DNA of 64,000 bases from Halanaerobium congolense (GTDB lineage Bacteria > Bacillota > Halanaerobiia > Halanaerobiales > Halanaerobiaceae): positions 1 to 64,000 of the forward strand of contig NZ_SOEF01000008.1 of the NCBI RefSeq assembly GCF_004366375.1, written 5' to 3'. Positions 26,809 through 35,999 of this stretch are shown piece by piece. Position 1 is the first letter of the stretch, and each line of letters starts with the position of its first letter. The notes under the pieces are model-generated. The model made no database searches and had not been told where the DNA came from. It saw only the letters and a program-made list of their open reading frames with translations. The position numbers and the translations under genes are program-made.

Positions 26809-27486
26809 TTATTCAATTTCTTCTTCATCTTCTTTTTTATCTTCTGCTGCTGCTTTTTTAGCAGCTTCTTCAATTTCTTCGGCAAATAATTTTTCAACTC
26901 TTTCTATTTCTGGCAAATCATTTAAATCTTCAATGTCTAGATATTCTAAGAACTGATCAGTGGTACCATAGATAATTGGATTACCAATAGTTTCTTTTCT
27001 GCCAACTTCTTCTATCAGCTCATATTTACTTAAAGTGCTTAGAGTTCGCTCAACACTAACGCCTCTAATTTCTTCGATTTCCGATCGAGTAACAGGCTGT
27101 CTATAAGCAATAATAGCCAGTGTTTCCATAGAAGCAGTAGAAAGAGAAGAAACCTTTGTTATATCAAATAACTGCTCAATTTCAGCTGCAAACCCTTTTT
27201 TTGTCTGGAATAAATAACTGTTATTATATTCCTTTAACTGAATACCGAATTCTAGACTCTGATATTTTTTATCTAAATAAATAATAATTCTTTCTAATTT
27301 TTCATCAGAAAAAGAAGTTATTTCTTTAATTACTTGATGTGGCAGCTTTTTTTTACTGCTGAAAATAAGAGCTTCAACCAGAGCAATATCCTTTGGCTTT
27401 AAGTCTTCAAAACCCAAATTATCGAGAATTTGCTGATCTTTTTCCCTTCTTTTATTGCTTAGGTAACTAATATTATCTTCACTCAT
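26809..27486 (-). CDS. scpB: Segregation and condensation protein B
   Basis: This ScpB winged-helix kleisin-interacting subunit of the SMC complex has paired winged-helix domains (KDIALVEALIFSS, then SLSTASMETLAIIAYRQPVTRSEIEEIRGV). The frame extends upstream to 27537, but those 17 codons are encoded by repeat copy 2. I set the start at ATG 27486, with GAGGAGGG 6 bases upstream, giving 225 residues. The acidic Glu/Lys-rich tail (about 205-225) is unusual in composition. ScpA lies directly upstream. Confidence 0.93.
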   Translation of the reverse strand: MSEDNISYLSNKRREKDQQILDNLGFEDLKPKDIALVEALIFSSKKKLPHQVIKEITSFSDEKLERIIIYLDKKYQSLEFGIQLKEYNNSYLFQTKKGFAAEIEQLFDITKVSSLSTASMETLAIIAYRQPVTRSEIEEIRGVSVERTLSTLSKYELIEEVGRKETIGNPIIYGTTDQFLEYLDIEDLNDLPEIERVEKLFAEEIEEAAKKAAAEDKKEDEEEIE

Positions 27487-27489
27487 TAA

Positions 27490-27546
27490 TTGACCCTCCT
27501 CGGGGCAAGCCCACAAAGTTTGCAAGCAGACTTTCACTCTATCACC
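27490..27546 (-). repeat. Intergenic repeat, copy 2
   Basis: This 57-base sequence closely matches 7488-7543 (one inserted base and four substitutions), in the same orientation. Here its 5' end supplies the TGA stop of scpA (27542-27544), and its 3' end, GAGGAGGG, supplies the Shine-Dalgarno of scpB. One difference between copies changes a U-G pair to C-G in the small hairpin arm, keeping the pairing. Confidence 0.78.
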
Positions 27547-28270
27547 TTTCCATACTTATTCTAATATCTGAAAAATTACTTTCCTGGACTACTTTAATTC
27601 TTTTGCGCTTCATTAATTCTAATAGTGCCAAAAGACTTACTACTATCTCTAATTGATTGTTTTCTTCTTTGATAAGATTAAAAAATGATATTTCCTGATT
27701 AAGCTGCCTGATATCCTTTAAAATATCTCTAATCTTATTACCAATATTAAATTTCTCTTCTTTTAAGTATTCAAGTTTAGGATTTTTAAGAACTTCTGTT
27801 TCTTCTTCTTTTTCAGCAGTAATCGCCTTAACAACAAGTTCATGTAATTCAGATGCAGATATTTCTAAGTCAAGCTGCAGCATTTCAGGCATTAATTCTT
27901 CTAAATCAACCTGGGCCCGATAGCGGCTGCCTGCTTCAGCCTCCCACTCTTTTAAAAGCTGAGCAATATTTTTAAACAATTCGTACTCTCTTAAGCGTAT
28001 AATTAATTCATGTTCGCTTTCTTCCTCCTCGGCTTCAGCTTCAGCTGGGAGTAGTGCTTTTATCTTTATCTCAATTAGCTCAGCAGCAATAATCAAAAAT
28101 TCACTGGCCAGATCAATATCAAATTCCCTCATCTGATCTAAATAATCAAGGTATTGATCAGTAATTCTGGCAAGTGAAAGTTCTGAAATATTAATTTCAT
28201 TTTTTTTGACCAGCTTATACAAAAGTTCCAGCGGACCTTCGAAATCATCAAGCACAATTTTATAATCCAT
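27542..28270 (-). CDS. scpA: Segregation and condensation protein A (kleisin)
   Basis: This 242-residue kleisin links the SMC heads. It starts with the typical YKIVLDDFEGPLELLYKLVKK, has ARITDQYLDYLDQM and ASEFLIIAAELIEIKIKALLP, a middle acidic region, and a C-terminal winged-helix domain that ends LLALLELMKRKRIKVVQ. GGAGAGG precedes the ATG. The stop codon lies inside repeat copy 2, so the natural end may once have differed. It is flanked by the M50 protease gene and scpB. Confidence 0.95.
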   Translation of the reverse strand: MDYKIVLDDFEGPLELLYKLVKKNEINISELSLARITDQYLDYLDQMREFDIDLASEFLIIAAELIEIKIKALLPAEAEAEEEESEHELIIRLREYELFKNIAQLLKEWEAEAGSRYRAQVDLEELMPEMLQLDLEISASELHELVVKAITAEKEEETEVLKNPKLEYLKEEKFNIGNKIRDILKDIRQLNQEISFFNLIKEENNQLEIVVSLLALLELMKRKRIKVVQESNFSDIRISMER

Positions 28271-28285
28271 AACTTAACCTCTCTC

Positions 28286-28927
28286 CTATAATAATAGGCC
28301 GTATACCGTATTAACCAATGGTCCAATGACACTCCACAAAACACCTGTATAAGCCAACAGTAATAACAAGATCATTCCATAAGGTCCTTCCAGTTTGCGA
28401 ATATATTTATCAAATTTAGGTGGTAAAATCCCCATCAATATTTTTGAGCCGTCAAGTGGCGGCACCGGTAAAAGATTAAAAAAACCCAAACTTAAATTAA
28501 TAATAACTGCCAGCTGGAAAAAAACAAAAATAGTCTGAACTAAATTACCATAACCAGCCATCTGCAGCTGATAAAGAGTGGATGAACTAAAAAAGACAAT
28601 AACTCTAGCAATGAGGGCAAATACTGCTGCTAGAAAAAAGTTAGCACCAGGGCCAGCTAAACTAACCAGCATCATCCCCTGCCTTGGATTTTTATAATAA
28701 TTTGGATTAATCGGCACCGGTTTTGCCCAGCCAAAACGTCTAGTTAAAATCAAAACCAAGCTCCCCATTGGATCAAGATGTGCAAGGGGATTTAAAGTTA
28801 ATCTTCCTTGAGATTTAGGAGTTGGATCTCCCAATTTATAGGAAGCATAACCATGCATAAATTCGTGTAGTGATAACGAAAATAATAAAACTGGAATTAA
28901 TAATAATAATTCGTAAATTGTATTCAT
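28286..28927 (-). CDS. Site-2 protease-like M50 family zinc metalloprotease
   Basis: This 213-residue membrane metalloprotease is of the YwhC/M50B type. The zinc site HEFMH (21-25) lies in the first membrane helix, and the third ligand motif LLPVPPLDGSK (about 147-157) in a later one. About five or six hydrophobic segments are present. It would cleave transmembrane substrates inside the bilayer; no substrate is indicated. Its location directly before scpA-scpB is conserved in many Firmicutes. GGTGG precedes the ATG. Confidence 0.9.
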   Translation of the reverse strand: MNTIYELLLLIPVLLFSLSLHEFMHGYASYKLGDPTPKSQGRLTLNPLAHLDPMGSLVLILTRRFGWAKPVPINPNYYKNPRQGMMLVSLAGPGANFFLAAVFALIARVIVFFSSSTLYQLQMAGYGNLVQTIFVFFQLAVIINLSLGFFNLLPVPPLDGSKILMGILPPKFDKYIRKLEGPYGMILLLLLAYTGVLWSVIGPLVNTVYGLLL

Positions 28928-28955
28928 ATTCCACCTCTTATAAAAGACAAATAAA

Positions 28956-30584
28956 CTAAATAATATTTCTTAAATATTCCAATGCCTGCTGGCGATTGGA
29001 AATATTTTCTCTTAAAATTTGATCTCTAACTTCTAACAAATATTCCTTTATTTTAGGTCCCTGTTCTAAACCAAGCTCTAATAAATCATGACCCGAAACA
29101 GGTATTTCTATTTCTTTCCTTAAGCGCAGATGCTTAAAAATTTCTTCAACATAATCCTGCTTAAAATTTATAATTGTAAATAATAATAACTCTTCAGGCT
29201 GATAAGATTCCAATTCTCTGTATCTTAAAGCTGGATCTTTAGTATCAAAAACTGAAGTAGAAATAGACTCCCAGCTTTTCCTGATAAATGTTTTCTTTTC
29301 CGGGATTGAAAGCGGCCAGGACTGAATTACGCTTTTTTTACTATTATAAAACAAAATTATTAATCTGACAAGAAAATGATTAACATTAATTCCCTTCTCC
29401 CGGCTGAGAGCAAGAATTTTTTCTCCTTTTAGAAAATCAGCATCTCGATCAGCATCAAATTTAAAGTTATCTTTAATTAATTTTAAAACAGGAATCTGAT
29501 TTAATAAAATTGAAGAAAATTGAGAGATATCTTTCTGAGCTTTAAATAAATATGACAGCTCAGTAAAAACTCTTTCAATTGCTAGTTTATGGTAATCGTA
29601 ATTTTTTAATGAACGGCGGCTTAATTCAACGGTTTCTGCACTCAATCTAAAGTCTTTTAGAGTCTGAAAACGAATACCTCTTAAAATCCTTAAAGGATCA
29701 TCCCTAAAACTGTAGTTATGCAGCACCTTTAGAATCCGATTATCTAAATCATAAAGACCACCAAAAAAATCATAGAGTATTCCTTTCCGATCAGGATGCA
29801 GATCAATAACCAGTGTATTTACTGTAAAATCTCTTCTAAATAAATCAGAAAAAAGATCAGCCTTTTCAACCAGCGGTAGTGAACCGGGAAAATGATATTT
29901 TTCCTCTCTGCAGCTGGCTATATCAATGGAGTAACCGTATTCATTATGCAGAAAACCGGTAGAAAATACACTATTATAATCATATTCATATCCATATTTT
30001 TCGGCTAAATGCTTGAAAAAATCTTTCAAATCTCCATCTAATAAAATATCCAGATCCTTATTTAATGGTAGATCAATTAAGATATCACGAACCTGTCCCC
30101 CAACTAAATAGAGATTATATCCTAACTCAGCAGCCTCTGCAGCTAAAAACAACAGCAGTTCTCTTCTTTCCTGCGGCAGTTCAGCTAAAAGATTTGATTT
30201 ATAGTGTAAAAAAGAGGCCTGCTCATGATTGTTCTGTCTGTATTTTTTGAGTAAATCAAGCCCCTTATCCAAATCAATACTCAAACTTTTATACTTTTCG
30301 CTATTATGATAGGGGATATCATGTTCACCAGATTTAATTTTACCCAAAAATTGAATCTTATATTTTAATAAATTAACACTTTCTTTGTTAAAATAAACAT
30401 TATCCTGGTCAATTAAATACTGATCTTCCTTATAATACCTATAATCAACCTGATCAATATGTGCTGCTGCTTTTTTGAATTCAACTTCTTTGAGATTATT
30501 CACCTTGATGATTTGATCATTATAAGTATAATATTCCTCAGCTACTGAATTTAAAAGTTTTTTTAATAAATTATTATTTTTCAT
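28956..30584 (-). CDS. CCA tRNA nucleotidyltransferase/poly(A) polymerase family protein with N-terminal extension
   Basis: This 542-residue class II nucleotidyltransferase has the polymerase core at about 155-290: YLVGGQVRDILIDLPLNKDLDILL, the metal Asp pair DLDIL, RRDFTVNTL, DPLRILRGIRFQ. An HD-like or arm region follows (about 290-540). An extra 140 residues precede the core (MKNNNLLKKLLNSVAEEYY onward) with no domain I recognise. It probably adds or repairs the 3' CCA of tRNA, but poly(A) polymerase cannot be excluded. No start alternatives with a better Shine-Dalgarno are visible. Confidence 0.88.
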   Translation of the reverse strand: MKNNNLLKKLLNSVAEEYYTYNDQIIKVNNLKEVEFKKAAAHIDQVDYRYYKEDQYLIDQDNVYFNKESVNLLKYKIQFLGKIKSGEHDIPYHNSEKYKSLSIDLDKGLDLLKKYRQNNHEQASFLHYKSNLLAELPQERRELLLFLAAEAAELGYNLYLVGGQVRDILIDLPLNKDLDILLDGDLKDFFKHLAEKYGYEYDYNSVFSTGFLHNEYGYSIDIASCREEKYHFPGSLPLVEKADLFSDLFRRDFTVNTLVIDLHPDRKGILYDFFGGLYDLDNRILKVLHNYSFRDDPLRILRGIRFQTLKDFRLSAETVELSRRSLKNYDYHKLAIERVFTELSYLFKAQKDISQFSSILLNQIPVLKLIKDNFKFDADRDADFLKGEKILALSREKGINVNHFLVRLIILFYNSKKSVIQSWPLSIPEKKTFIRKSWESISTSVFDTKDPALRYRELESYQPEELLLFTIINFKQDYVEEIFKHLRLRKEIEIPVSGHDLLELGLEQGPKIKEYLLEVRDQILRENISNRQQALEYLRNII

Positions 30585-30601
30585 CTGCTGCTCACCACTT
30601 T

Positions 30602-30629
30602 AAAAGACTGCCTCGATCGAGACAGCCTT
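30602..30629 (-). terminator. Intrinsic terminator after pncB
   Basis: AAGACTGCCTC (30604-30614) pairs with GAGACAGCCTT (30619-30629) through two G-U pairs around a GATC loop. On the minus strand it is followed by a short U-run (30602-30605), between pncB and the nucleotidyltransferase gene. Confidence 0.75.
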
Positions 30630-30681
30630 AATTATAGTCTTAATGATACTTCTTAAAATAATATTTCTAAAATCGAACTTG

Positions 30682-32010
30682 CTAATTAATTTTCTTTAAA
30701 TCTATTTTCTTTAATTTGGGATTATCTGCAGCTGAGCGGCCAACTTTAGACAACTCAATCCATTCCCCATCGATTTTAACTTTAACAACATCTCCAGTAA
30801 AATCATTTTTAGTTCCCTCACAAGAGCAATTTGATAAAAGCCAGCTGCCCACTCCATAGATATCCACCGGTACCTGTGATGATTCAAAGCGGTCAATTTT
30901 TTCCGGATTAAAACCACCAGTTGCAATTATTTTTACATCCTGGCAGTAATTTTTAGCAATTTCTAAATCTTCCGGTCTCAAATCCCAATCTTTATAGGCA
31001 TCATCCAGAGCCTTTCTCAGATTGAAAATCAAACGGGCATTAACCCCATTATCCAATTCTTTTTTACCAAGTGGCTCAACGCTTTTATCTCTTAAATCAG
31101 AGGAATTGTCTGGCCTAACTCCAAATAATTTATATCTTTTTGCTTCTTTAACTTGATCTGATTTTAAAAGCTCAAGGTATTTGTCAAACATTGTCTTTAA
31201 AACTTTTAGACTGGTGGAGACACAGTTATTTTCAAAATCTACCAAAGCAATTCTGTTAACATCAAGCGGCATTAATCTGCAAAACTGCAGCATTGATTCT
31301 GCAGTATCTCCTAAAAATGAAGCTACATAAGAATGGCTAATAGTTCCACCACCCTTTCCACCCCACCAGGCTCCCTGCTCATCAGTAGAAATATAGCGCT
31401 GGGTATTTGTTCCATATTCATTATTGTAGGCATTCACTCCCAGAGAATAGGCATAACCATGCATTGCTTGCGATTTATAATGAGTAAATCTAGCCGGGAA
31501 AAAGAGAATATCCTTACCCCGAGCAGCAACCATAACTTTATAAACATTGGTTGCAATTCTAGAAACCTCAGTTAAGGAGCCTAAAATAGGGGTTTCTAAA
31601 ATTGAAAAATCACGATAACGACCTCTAATTTTGATTACAGGATCAACATTATGTGGATTTCCTTTATAATAAGCTTTTTCTCCATCATGACAGGCTTCAA
31701 TTTTTAATTTAGATGAAGTATTAACAAAATTTCCATCCTCATTTTTATAACCTGCAGCTGTTTTTAAAATAGAAAGTGCTTCATCTATCCCACCTAATAT
31801 ACAAAAGGGTTGACGTCTGGGAAAAATCTGCATTTCTACTTCGATATTTCCTATATCCTGCCCTTTGAATTCATAATCTTCTTTTGATAACTTAGTTAAA
31901 ATACGCGCAATGTTGCGGAAATAGACATCGGAATACCACCCCTCTGCCATTCTTTCTCGATCAAGCTGAAATAATTTTGTCTCCAGACGCTTCCCATTAA
32001 AAATTGTCAT
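30682..32010 (-). CDS. pncB: Nicotinate phosphoribosyltransferase
   Basis: This 442-residue protein matches nicotinate phosphoribosyltransferase: FPARFTHYKSQAMHGYAYS, the substrate-loop sequence GGKGGGTISHSYVASFLGDT, VDFENNCVST and IIATGGFNPEKI near the C-terminal phosphate-binding site. It converts nicotinate and PRPP to nicotinate mononucleotide in NAD salvage. The hydrophilic Cys-containing tail SNCSCEGTKNDFTGDVVKV is usual. It precedes the phosphorylase genes in the minus-strand salvage group. Confidence 0.9.
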   Translation of the reverse strand: MTIFNGKRLETKLFQLDRERMAEGWYSDVYFRNIARILTKLSKEDYEFKGQDIGNIEVEMQIFPRRQPFCILGGIDEALSILKTAAGYKNEDGNFVNTSSKLKIEACHDGEKAYYKGNPHNVDPVIKIRGRYRDFSILETPILGSLTEVSRIATNVYKVMVAARGKDILFFPARFTHYKSQAMHGYAYSLGVNAYNNEYGTNTQRYISTDEQGAWWGGKGGGTISHSYVASFLGDTAESMLQFCRLMPLDVNRIALVDFENNCVSTSLKVLKTMFDKYLELLKSDQVKEAKRYKLFGVRPDNSSDLRDKSVEPLGKKELDNGVNARLIFNLRKALDDAYKDWDLRPEDLEIAKNYCQDVKIIATGGFNPEKIDRFESSQVPVDIYGVGSWLLSNCSCEGTKNDFTGDVVKVKIDGEWIELSKVGRSAADNPKLKKIDLKKIN

Positions 32011-32032
32011 AAACTCACCCCAAAAAAATTTC

Positions 32033-33337
32033 TTATTTAATTATTTCATAAAGCAATTTATTTTTTTTTGTTTTTGCTTCTGTTATTGTAAAAGCAGATA
32101 ACAGTTTAGCTTTTGCCTCTTCTAAATTTTTACTTTCATTATAATGCAGAAGGGCTAAAGCATCTCCAACTTCAACCCGGTCTGCCTTCTTTTTCTTTAA
32201 CTCCAATCCAACTGCTAAATCTATTTTAGATTCTTTATTTTCCCTACCAGCACCCAGAATCATTGCTGCCAAACCAACGTCCAGTGCCTTGATTTCGGAA
32301 ATATAACCTGCTTTTTCTGCCTTAACTTCAACAGTATCAGCAGCTGTTGGTAGTAAGGAAAGATCTTCAACTACTTCGGCATTTCCTCCCTGAGCTCTAA
32401 TCATCTCAGCAAATTTAGCCAGTGCTTTTCCATTCTTTAAATTTTCTCTTAAAACTTCTTTTCCCTTTTCTAAATCTTCAAATTCACCTGCAAGCTGAAG
32501 CATTGCTGCTCCTAACTCTACACAGAGTTCAGTTAAATCTTCCGGTCCCTGCCCCTTAAGAGTTTGAATAGCCTCTTTAACTTCAAGAGCATTACCAACT
32601 GCATTTCCTAAAGGTTGATTCATATCAGTAATATAAGCAGCTATGTTCCGACCAAGATTTTTACCAATCGCAACCATCGCTTCTGCTAATCTTTTAGCAG
32701 AGTCAAAATCCTTCATAAATGCACCATTACCCGTTTTTACATCAAGCACTATCGCATCAGCCCCACCTGCCAGCTTTTTACTCATAATACTGCTGGCAAT
32801 TAAGGGAATAGATTCCACAGTAGCAGTTACATCTCGTAAAGCATAAAGTTTTTTGTCAGCCGGGGTCAAATTACCTGTCTGCCCCATCACTGAAACTCCA
32901 TGCTGATTTACATTGTCAAAAAATTTATCGCGACTTAGTGATGTATTGAAATTAGGTATTGATTCGAGTTTATCGATTGTACCTCCGGTATGACCCAGTC
33001 CCCTACCTGACATTTTAGCAACTGGAATTCCAGCAGATGCTGCTAAAGGTGCTAAAACTAAAGTTGTAGTATCTCCAACACCTCCGGTGCTGTGTTTATC
33101 AACTTTTATTCCTTTAATTGGACTTAAATCTATCATATCACCTGATTCGGCCATCAGCATAGTTAAATCTGCAGTTTCCTCTGCATCCATCCCCTGAAAA
33201 TAGACTGCCATCGCCCAGGCTGACATCTGATAATCAGGAATATCTCCTTCAACATAACCTTTAATTAAAAACTCTAATTCATCTTTAGTTAATTTTTGAC
33301 CTTCTCTTTTTTTATATATTATGTCATATGCTCGCAT
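32033..33337 (-). CDS. pdp: Pyrimidine-nucleoside phosphorylase
   Basis: This glycosyltransferase family 3 phosphorylase of thymidine/uridine has the phosphate-site motif [18 protein letters not shown] (about 80-97), then [16 protein letters not shown] (the family signature). The frame opens at GTG 33352; the ATG at 33337 after GGAGGG is preferred, giving 434 residues starting [13 protein letters not shown]. It lies directly behind punA, so purine and pyrimidine nucleosides are salvaged together. Confidence 0.95.
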   Translation of the reverse strand: MRAYDIIYKKREGQKLTKDELEFLIKGYVEGDIPDYQMSAWAMAVYFQGMDAEETADLTMLMAESGDMIDLSPIKGIKVDKHSTGGVGDTTTLVLAPLAASAGIPVAKMSGRGLGHTGGTIDKLESIPNFNTSLSRDKFFDNVNQHGVSVMGQTGNLTPADKKLYALRDVTATVESIPLIASSIMSKKLAGGADAIVLDVKTGNGAFMKDFDSAKRLAEAMVAIGKNLGRNIAAYITDMNQPLGNAVGNALEVKEAIQTLKGQGPEDLTELCVELGAAMLQLAGEFEDLEKGKEVLRENLKNGKALAKFAEMIRAQGGNAEVVEDLSLLPTAADTVEVKAEKAGYISEIKALDVGLAAMILGAGRENKESKIDLAVGLELKKKKADRVEVGDALALLHYNESKNLEEAKAKLLSAFTITEAKTKKNKLLYEIIK

Positions 33338-33352
33338 ATATAAACCCTCCAA

Positions 33353-34165
33353 CTAGATATTTTTGATAATACCTCTCATCAGTTTGATAAAATCAGGTCT
33401 AACTTTTTCTGCAATTTCTACAACCTCTTTGTGATTCAGTGGTTGTGGCAGTACACCTGCAGCCATATTAGTAATACAGGAAACTCCAACGATTCCTAAG
33501 CCCATATGGTTAGCAGCAATTACTTCTGGCACTGTTGACATACCAACAGCATCAGCACCAATTGTTCTTAAAAATTTAATTTCAGCTGGTGTTTCATAAC
33601 TAGGCCCTGATTCAGCCGCATAAACTCCTTTACGAGTTAAAATTCCATTTTCTCTTGCTGCATTTTCTGCTATTTCAATTAGCTCTTTATTATAGGCCTC
33701 TGACATATCAGGAAAACGAGGACCAAATTCAGCAAAATTTTCTCCAATCAGCGGATTATCTCCCATTAAATTAATATGATCAGAAATAATCATAAATTCA
33801 CCAGCAGAAAATTCCTCATTTACTCCCCCAGCTGCATTGGTTAAAATTAATTTTTCAATACCAACTTCTTTCATTATTCTAACGGGCATCACAAGTTCCT
33901 GCATTGAATAACCTTCGTAATAATGAGTCCTTCCCTGCATAGCAATAACTTTTTTGGCTTCCAATTCGCCAATTACAAAGCGTCCTGCATGACCTTCTAC
34001 TGTAGAAATTGGGAAGTTTTTAAGTTCACCATAATCAATATAGATTGGGTTTTCGATTTCTTCAGCCATAACTCCAAGTCCGGAACCTAAAATAAGTCCA
34101 ATTTCCGGCCTATAATCAAGTTTTTCAGTAATAATCTGAGCATTATTTTTAATGTCTTCAAGCAT
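33353..34165 (-). CDS. punA: Purine-nucleoside phosphorylase
   Basis: This 270-residue trimeric-type purine nucleoside phosphorylase has GLILGSGLGVMAEEI (phosphate site, about 23-37), GRTHYYEGYSMQELVMPVR and LTNAAGGVNEEF (purine-binding site). It cleaves guanosine and inosine to base plus ribose 1-phosphate. Length is normal. GGAGG precedes the ATG, with only AT-rich sequence and a 4-bp CCGG hairpin in the 103 bases to the next gene. Confidence 0.95.
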   Translation of the reverse strand: MLEDIKNNAQIITEKLDYRPEIGLILGSGLGVMAEEIENPIYIDYGELKNFPISTVEGHAGRFVIGELEAKKVIAMQGRTHYYEGYSMQELVMPVRIMKEVGIEKLILTNAAGGVNEEFSAGEFMIISDHINLMGDNPLIGENFAEFGPRFPDMSEAYNKELIEIAENAARENGILTRKGVYAAESGPSYETPAEIKFLRTIGADAVGMSTVPEVIAANHMGLGIVGVSCITNMAAGVLPQPLNHKEVVEIAEKVRPDFIKLMRGIIKNI

Positions 34166-34268
34166 AAATTAAAACCTCCATCTTTAAATTTTTATTTTTT
34201 TCCGGATCAACCCCGGCTAAATTTTTGGTGTTATTGTGCCTTAAGATTCTTATTTCATACCACTTTCT

Positions 34269-35453
34269 TTAAAAAATTACCTTACCATAAGTTCCGCCAC
34301 CACCAGATTGAAAAGTAAATTCCTGCTGACGGGCCTTTTGAATTTTCTTGAATATTCTGCTGCTCATACATTCTTGTAAATCTGCAGCAGCTAAATTATG
34401 AATTACATCCATTTCTGTTCCACAATTTTCAAATAATTTGGCCGCTGTTTTTTTACCAATACCAGGAATATCAAGTAAAGGAACCTGATAAATATATTCT
34501 GCTCGATAAGGTGGATGCTGTGGGGTTTTCATTTCTGCAATTTCTAAAATCCTATCCTTTACCCCCACCACTACTTTATTAGAATCACATTTAGGACACT
34601 TAGTTACTGCCTGTTTACCACTAAATATACTATCACATTCTTCACAGTGAGATCTATGATATTTACCTAACTCAGGGTTTAAACCATAATTTTTTATAAT
34701 CTTATTACCTGCTTCTCTTTTTAAAGCCTTAATTACTGAATTATAATTTAAAGCCTCTAATTTCATTATGTTATATTCTCTTGCAATCTTAGGTAATGAA
34801 TGGGCATCAGAATTACTTAAAAATGATTTTCCGCTTAATTCCGGCATTAAATCAGCCATTTTAGTATCCGCACTTAAGCCAAGTTCTACTGCCGGAATCT
34901 TATCCCATTCTGCTGGGCTGAAAATTTCAGAGTAAGTATCAAAAGCTCTTCCATAAAAACTTTTATGGGGAGTAAAAATATGAGCAGGAATCATTATTCC
35001 ACCGTGATAATCAACAATTTTTAATAATTCTTTTCCGGTTAAACTCGCAGCCTGAGAGCTTAAAGTTATATTCGAAATATAATTATCCATAGTGCTGCTG
35101 AATTCTTTAATCTGATTAATTTTCGGAAAAAATGAGAGATAATGAACCTGACCTCCATTTTTCTCCCTACTTTCGATTTCTGCTCCCGGCAAAATTAAAA
35201 GCTGATCCTGATAAAGAATTCCACCTTGATCCAGTTCTTTCATTTCATCAGCAGCCAGCATTTGATCGATATCGTTTAAAACCACCGGAGAAGCACAGTC
35301 AATAATCCCTATAATATCCAAACCTTTTTTGAAAGCTGCTTCTTTTAAAATATTAGGGAAGTTTAATTTTCTGGAAGCCGTAATCTTAACTGGACTGCCG
35401 TCACTACCTCCCCCAATGTGCAGATGTAGATCTACAAAAAACTCTTTTAACAT
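34269..35453 (-). CDS. Endonuclease Q-like PHP-domain protein (TIGR00375 family)
   Basis: This 394-residue PHP-domain phosphoesterase has the N-terminal metal-binding motif FVDLHLHIGGGSDG (6-19), further His/Asp ligands in HYLSFFPK and LSNSDAHSLPKIA, a Cys4 zinc ribbon (CEECDSI with CPKCDS, about 269-291) and a C-terminal helix-hairpin-helix (DIPGIGKKTAAKL, about 332-344). This matches the EndoQ family, which nicks DNA 5' of deaminated bases; its B. subtilis member YqxK is likewise next to nudF. It overlaps nudF by one base. Substrate specificity is inferred. Confidence 0.8.
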   Translation of the reverse strand: MLKEFFVDLHLHIGGGSDGSPVKITASRKLNFPNILKEAAFKKGLDIIGIIDCASPVVLNDIDQMLAADEMKELDQGGILYQDQLLILPGAEIESREKNGGQVHYLSFFPKINQIKEFSSTMDNYISNITLSSQAASLTGKELLKIVDYHGGIMIPAHIFTPHKSFYGRAFDTYSEIFSPAEWDKIPAVELGLSADTKMADLMPELSGKSFLSNSDAHSLPKIAREYNIMKLEALNYNSVIKALKREAGNKIIKNYGLNPELGKYHRSHCEECDSIFSGKQAVTKCPKCDSNKVVVGVKDRILEIAEMKTPQHPPYRAEYIYQVPLLDIPGIGKKTAAKLFENCGTEMDVIHNLAAADLQECMSSRIFKKIQKARQQEFTFQSGGGGTYGKVIF

Positions 35454-35986
35454 TAAAAATCACCAAGATAATACATGACAGCAATTAAAGTTTTGCTGTC
35501 TTTTATTTTTCCTGACTGAAAGAGTTCTTTTAATTCACTTTTTGATTTGGGAACAACTTCAATGTATTCTCCTTCTTCTAAATCTGTACCGACAAATTCT
35601 AAATTTTCAGCTTGATAGATATATATTTTTTCTGTGCTGTAACCGGGGGTAGGAAAAAATTCGAATAGTTTGCTGAACTTTTCAGCAGTATAACCAGTTT
35701 CCTCTCTCAGTTCACGGCTGGCACAGTCTTCTGCTTTTTCTCCAATTTCTAATTTACCAGCTGGGATTTCATAAATTACTTCATCAACTGGATAGCGATA
35801 TTGTTTAATCAAAAGAATTTTTCCCTCTTCATTTTCAGCAAGTACTGAAACACCACCGCTGTGTTCTACTACCTCTCGTGCAGTTTGATGTTGATTAGGA
35901 AATTCAACCTCATCTCTAAATAATCTTAAAATATTGCCGTCATATATTGTTTTTCCTTTAATTTTCTTTTCTTTCTTAATTTCCAT
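35453..35986 (-). CDS. nudF: ADP-ribose pyrophosphatase (Nudix)
   Basis: This 177-residue Nudix hydrolase has the box GKLEIGEKAEDCASRELREE (about 78-97, then TGY). The surrounding EVVEHSGGVSVLA and FFPTPGYSTEKIYIYQAENL are typical of ADP-ribose/ADP-sugar pyrophosphatases. It cleaves ADP-ribose to AMP and ribose 5-phosphate, removing toxic ADP-ribose. The stop codon shares one base with the ATG of the EndoQ-like gene. Confidence 0.92.
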   Translation of the reverse strand: MEIKKEKKIKGKTIYDGNILRLFRDEVEFPNQHQTAREVVEHSGGVSVLAENEEGKILLIKQYRYPVDEVIYEIPAGKLEIGEKAEDCASRELREETGYTAEKFSKLFEFFPTPGYSTEKIYIYQAENLEFVGTDLEEGEYIEVVPKSKSELKELFQSGKIKDSKTLIAVMYYLGDF

Positions 35987-35999
35987 GTTCTGCCTCCAT

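Noticed and set aside
27487-27537. Upstream 17 codons of scpB (MKVCLQTLWACPEEGQL)
   Set aside because: They are encoded by the intergenic repeat, and the ATG at 27486 has a better Shine-Dalgarno.
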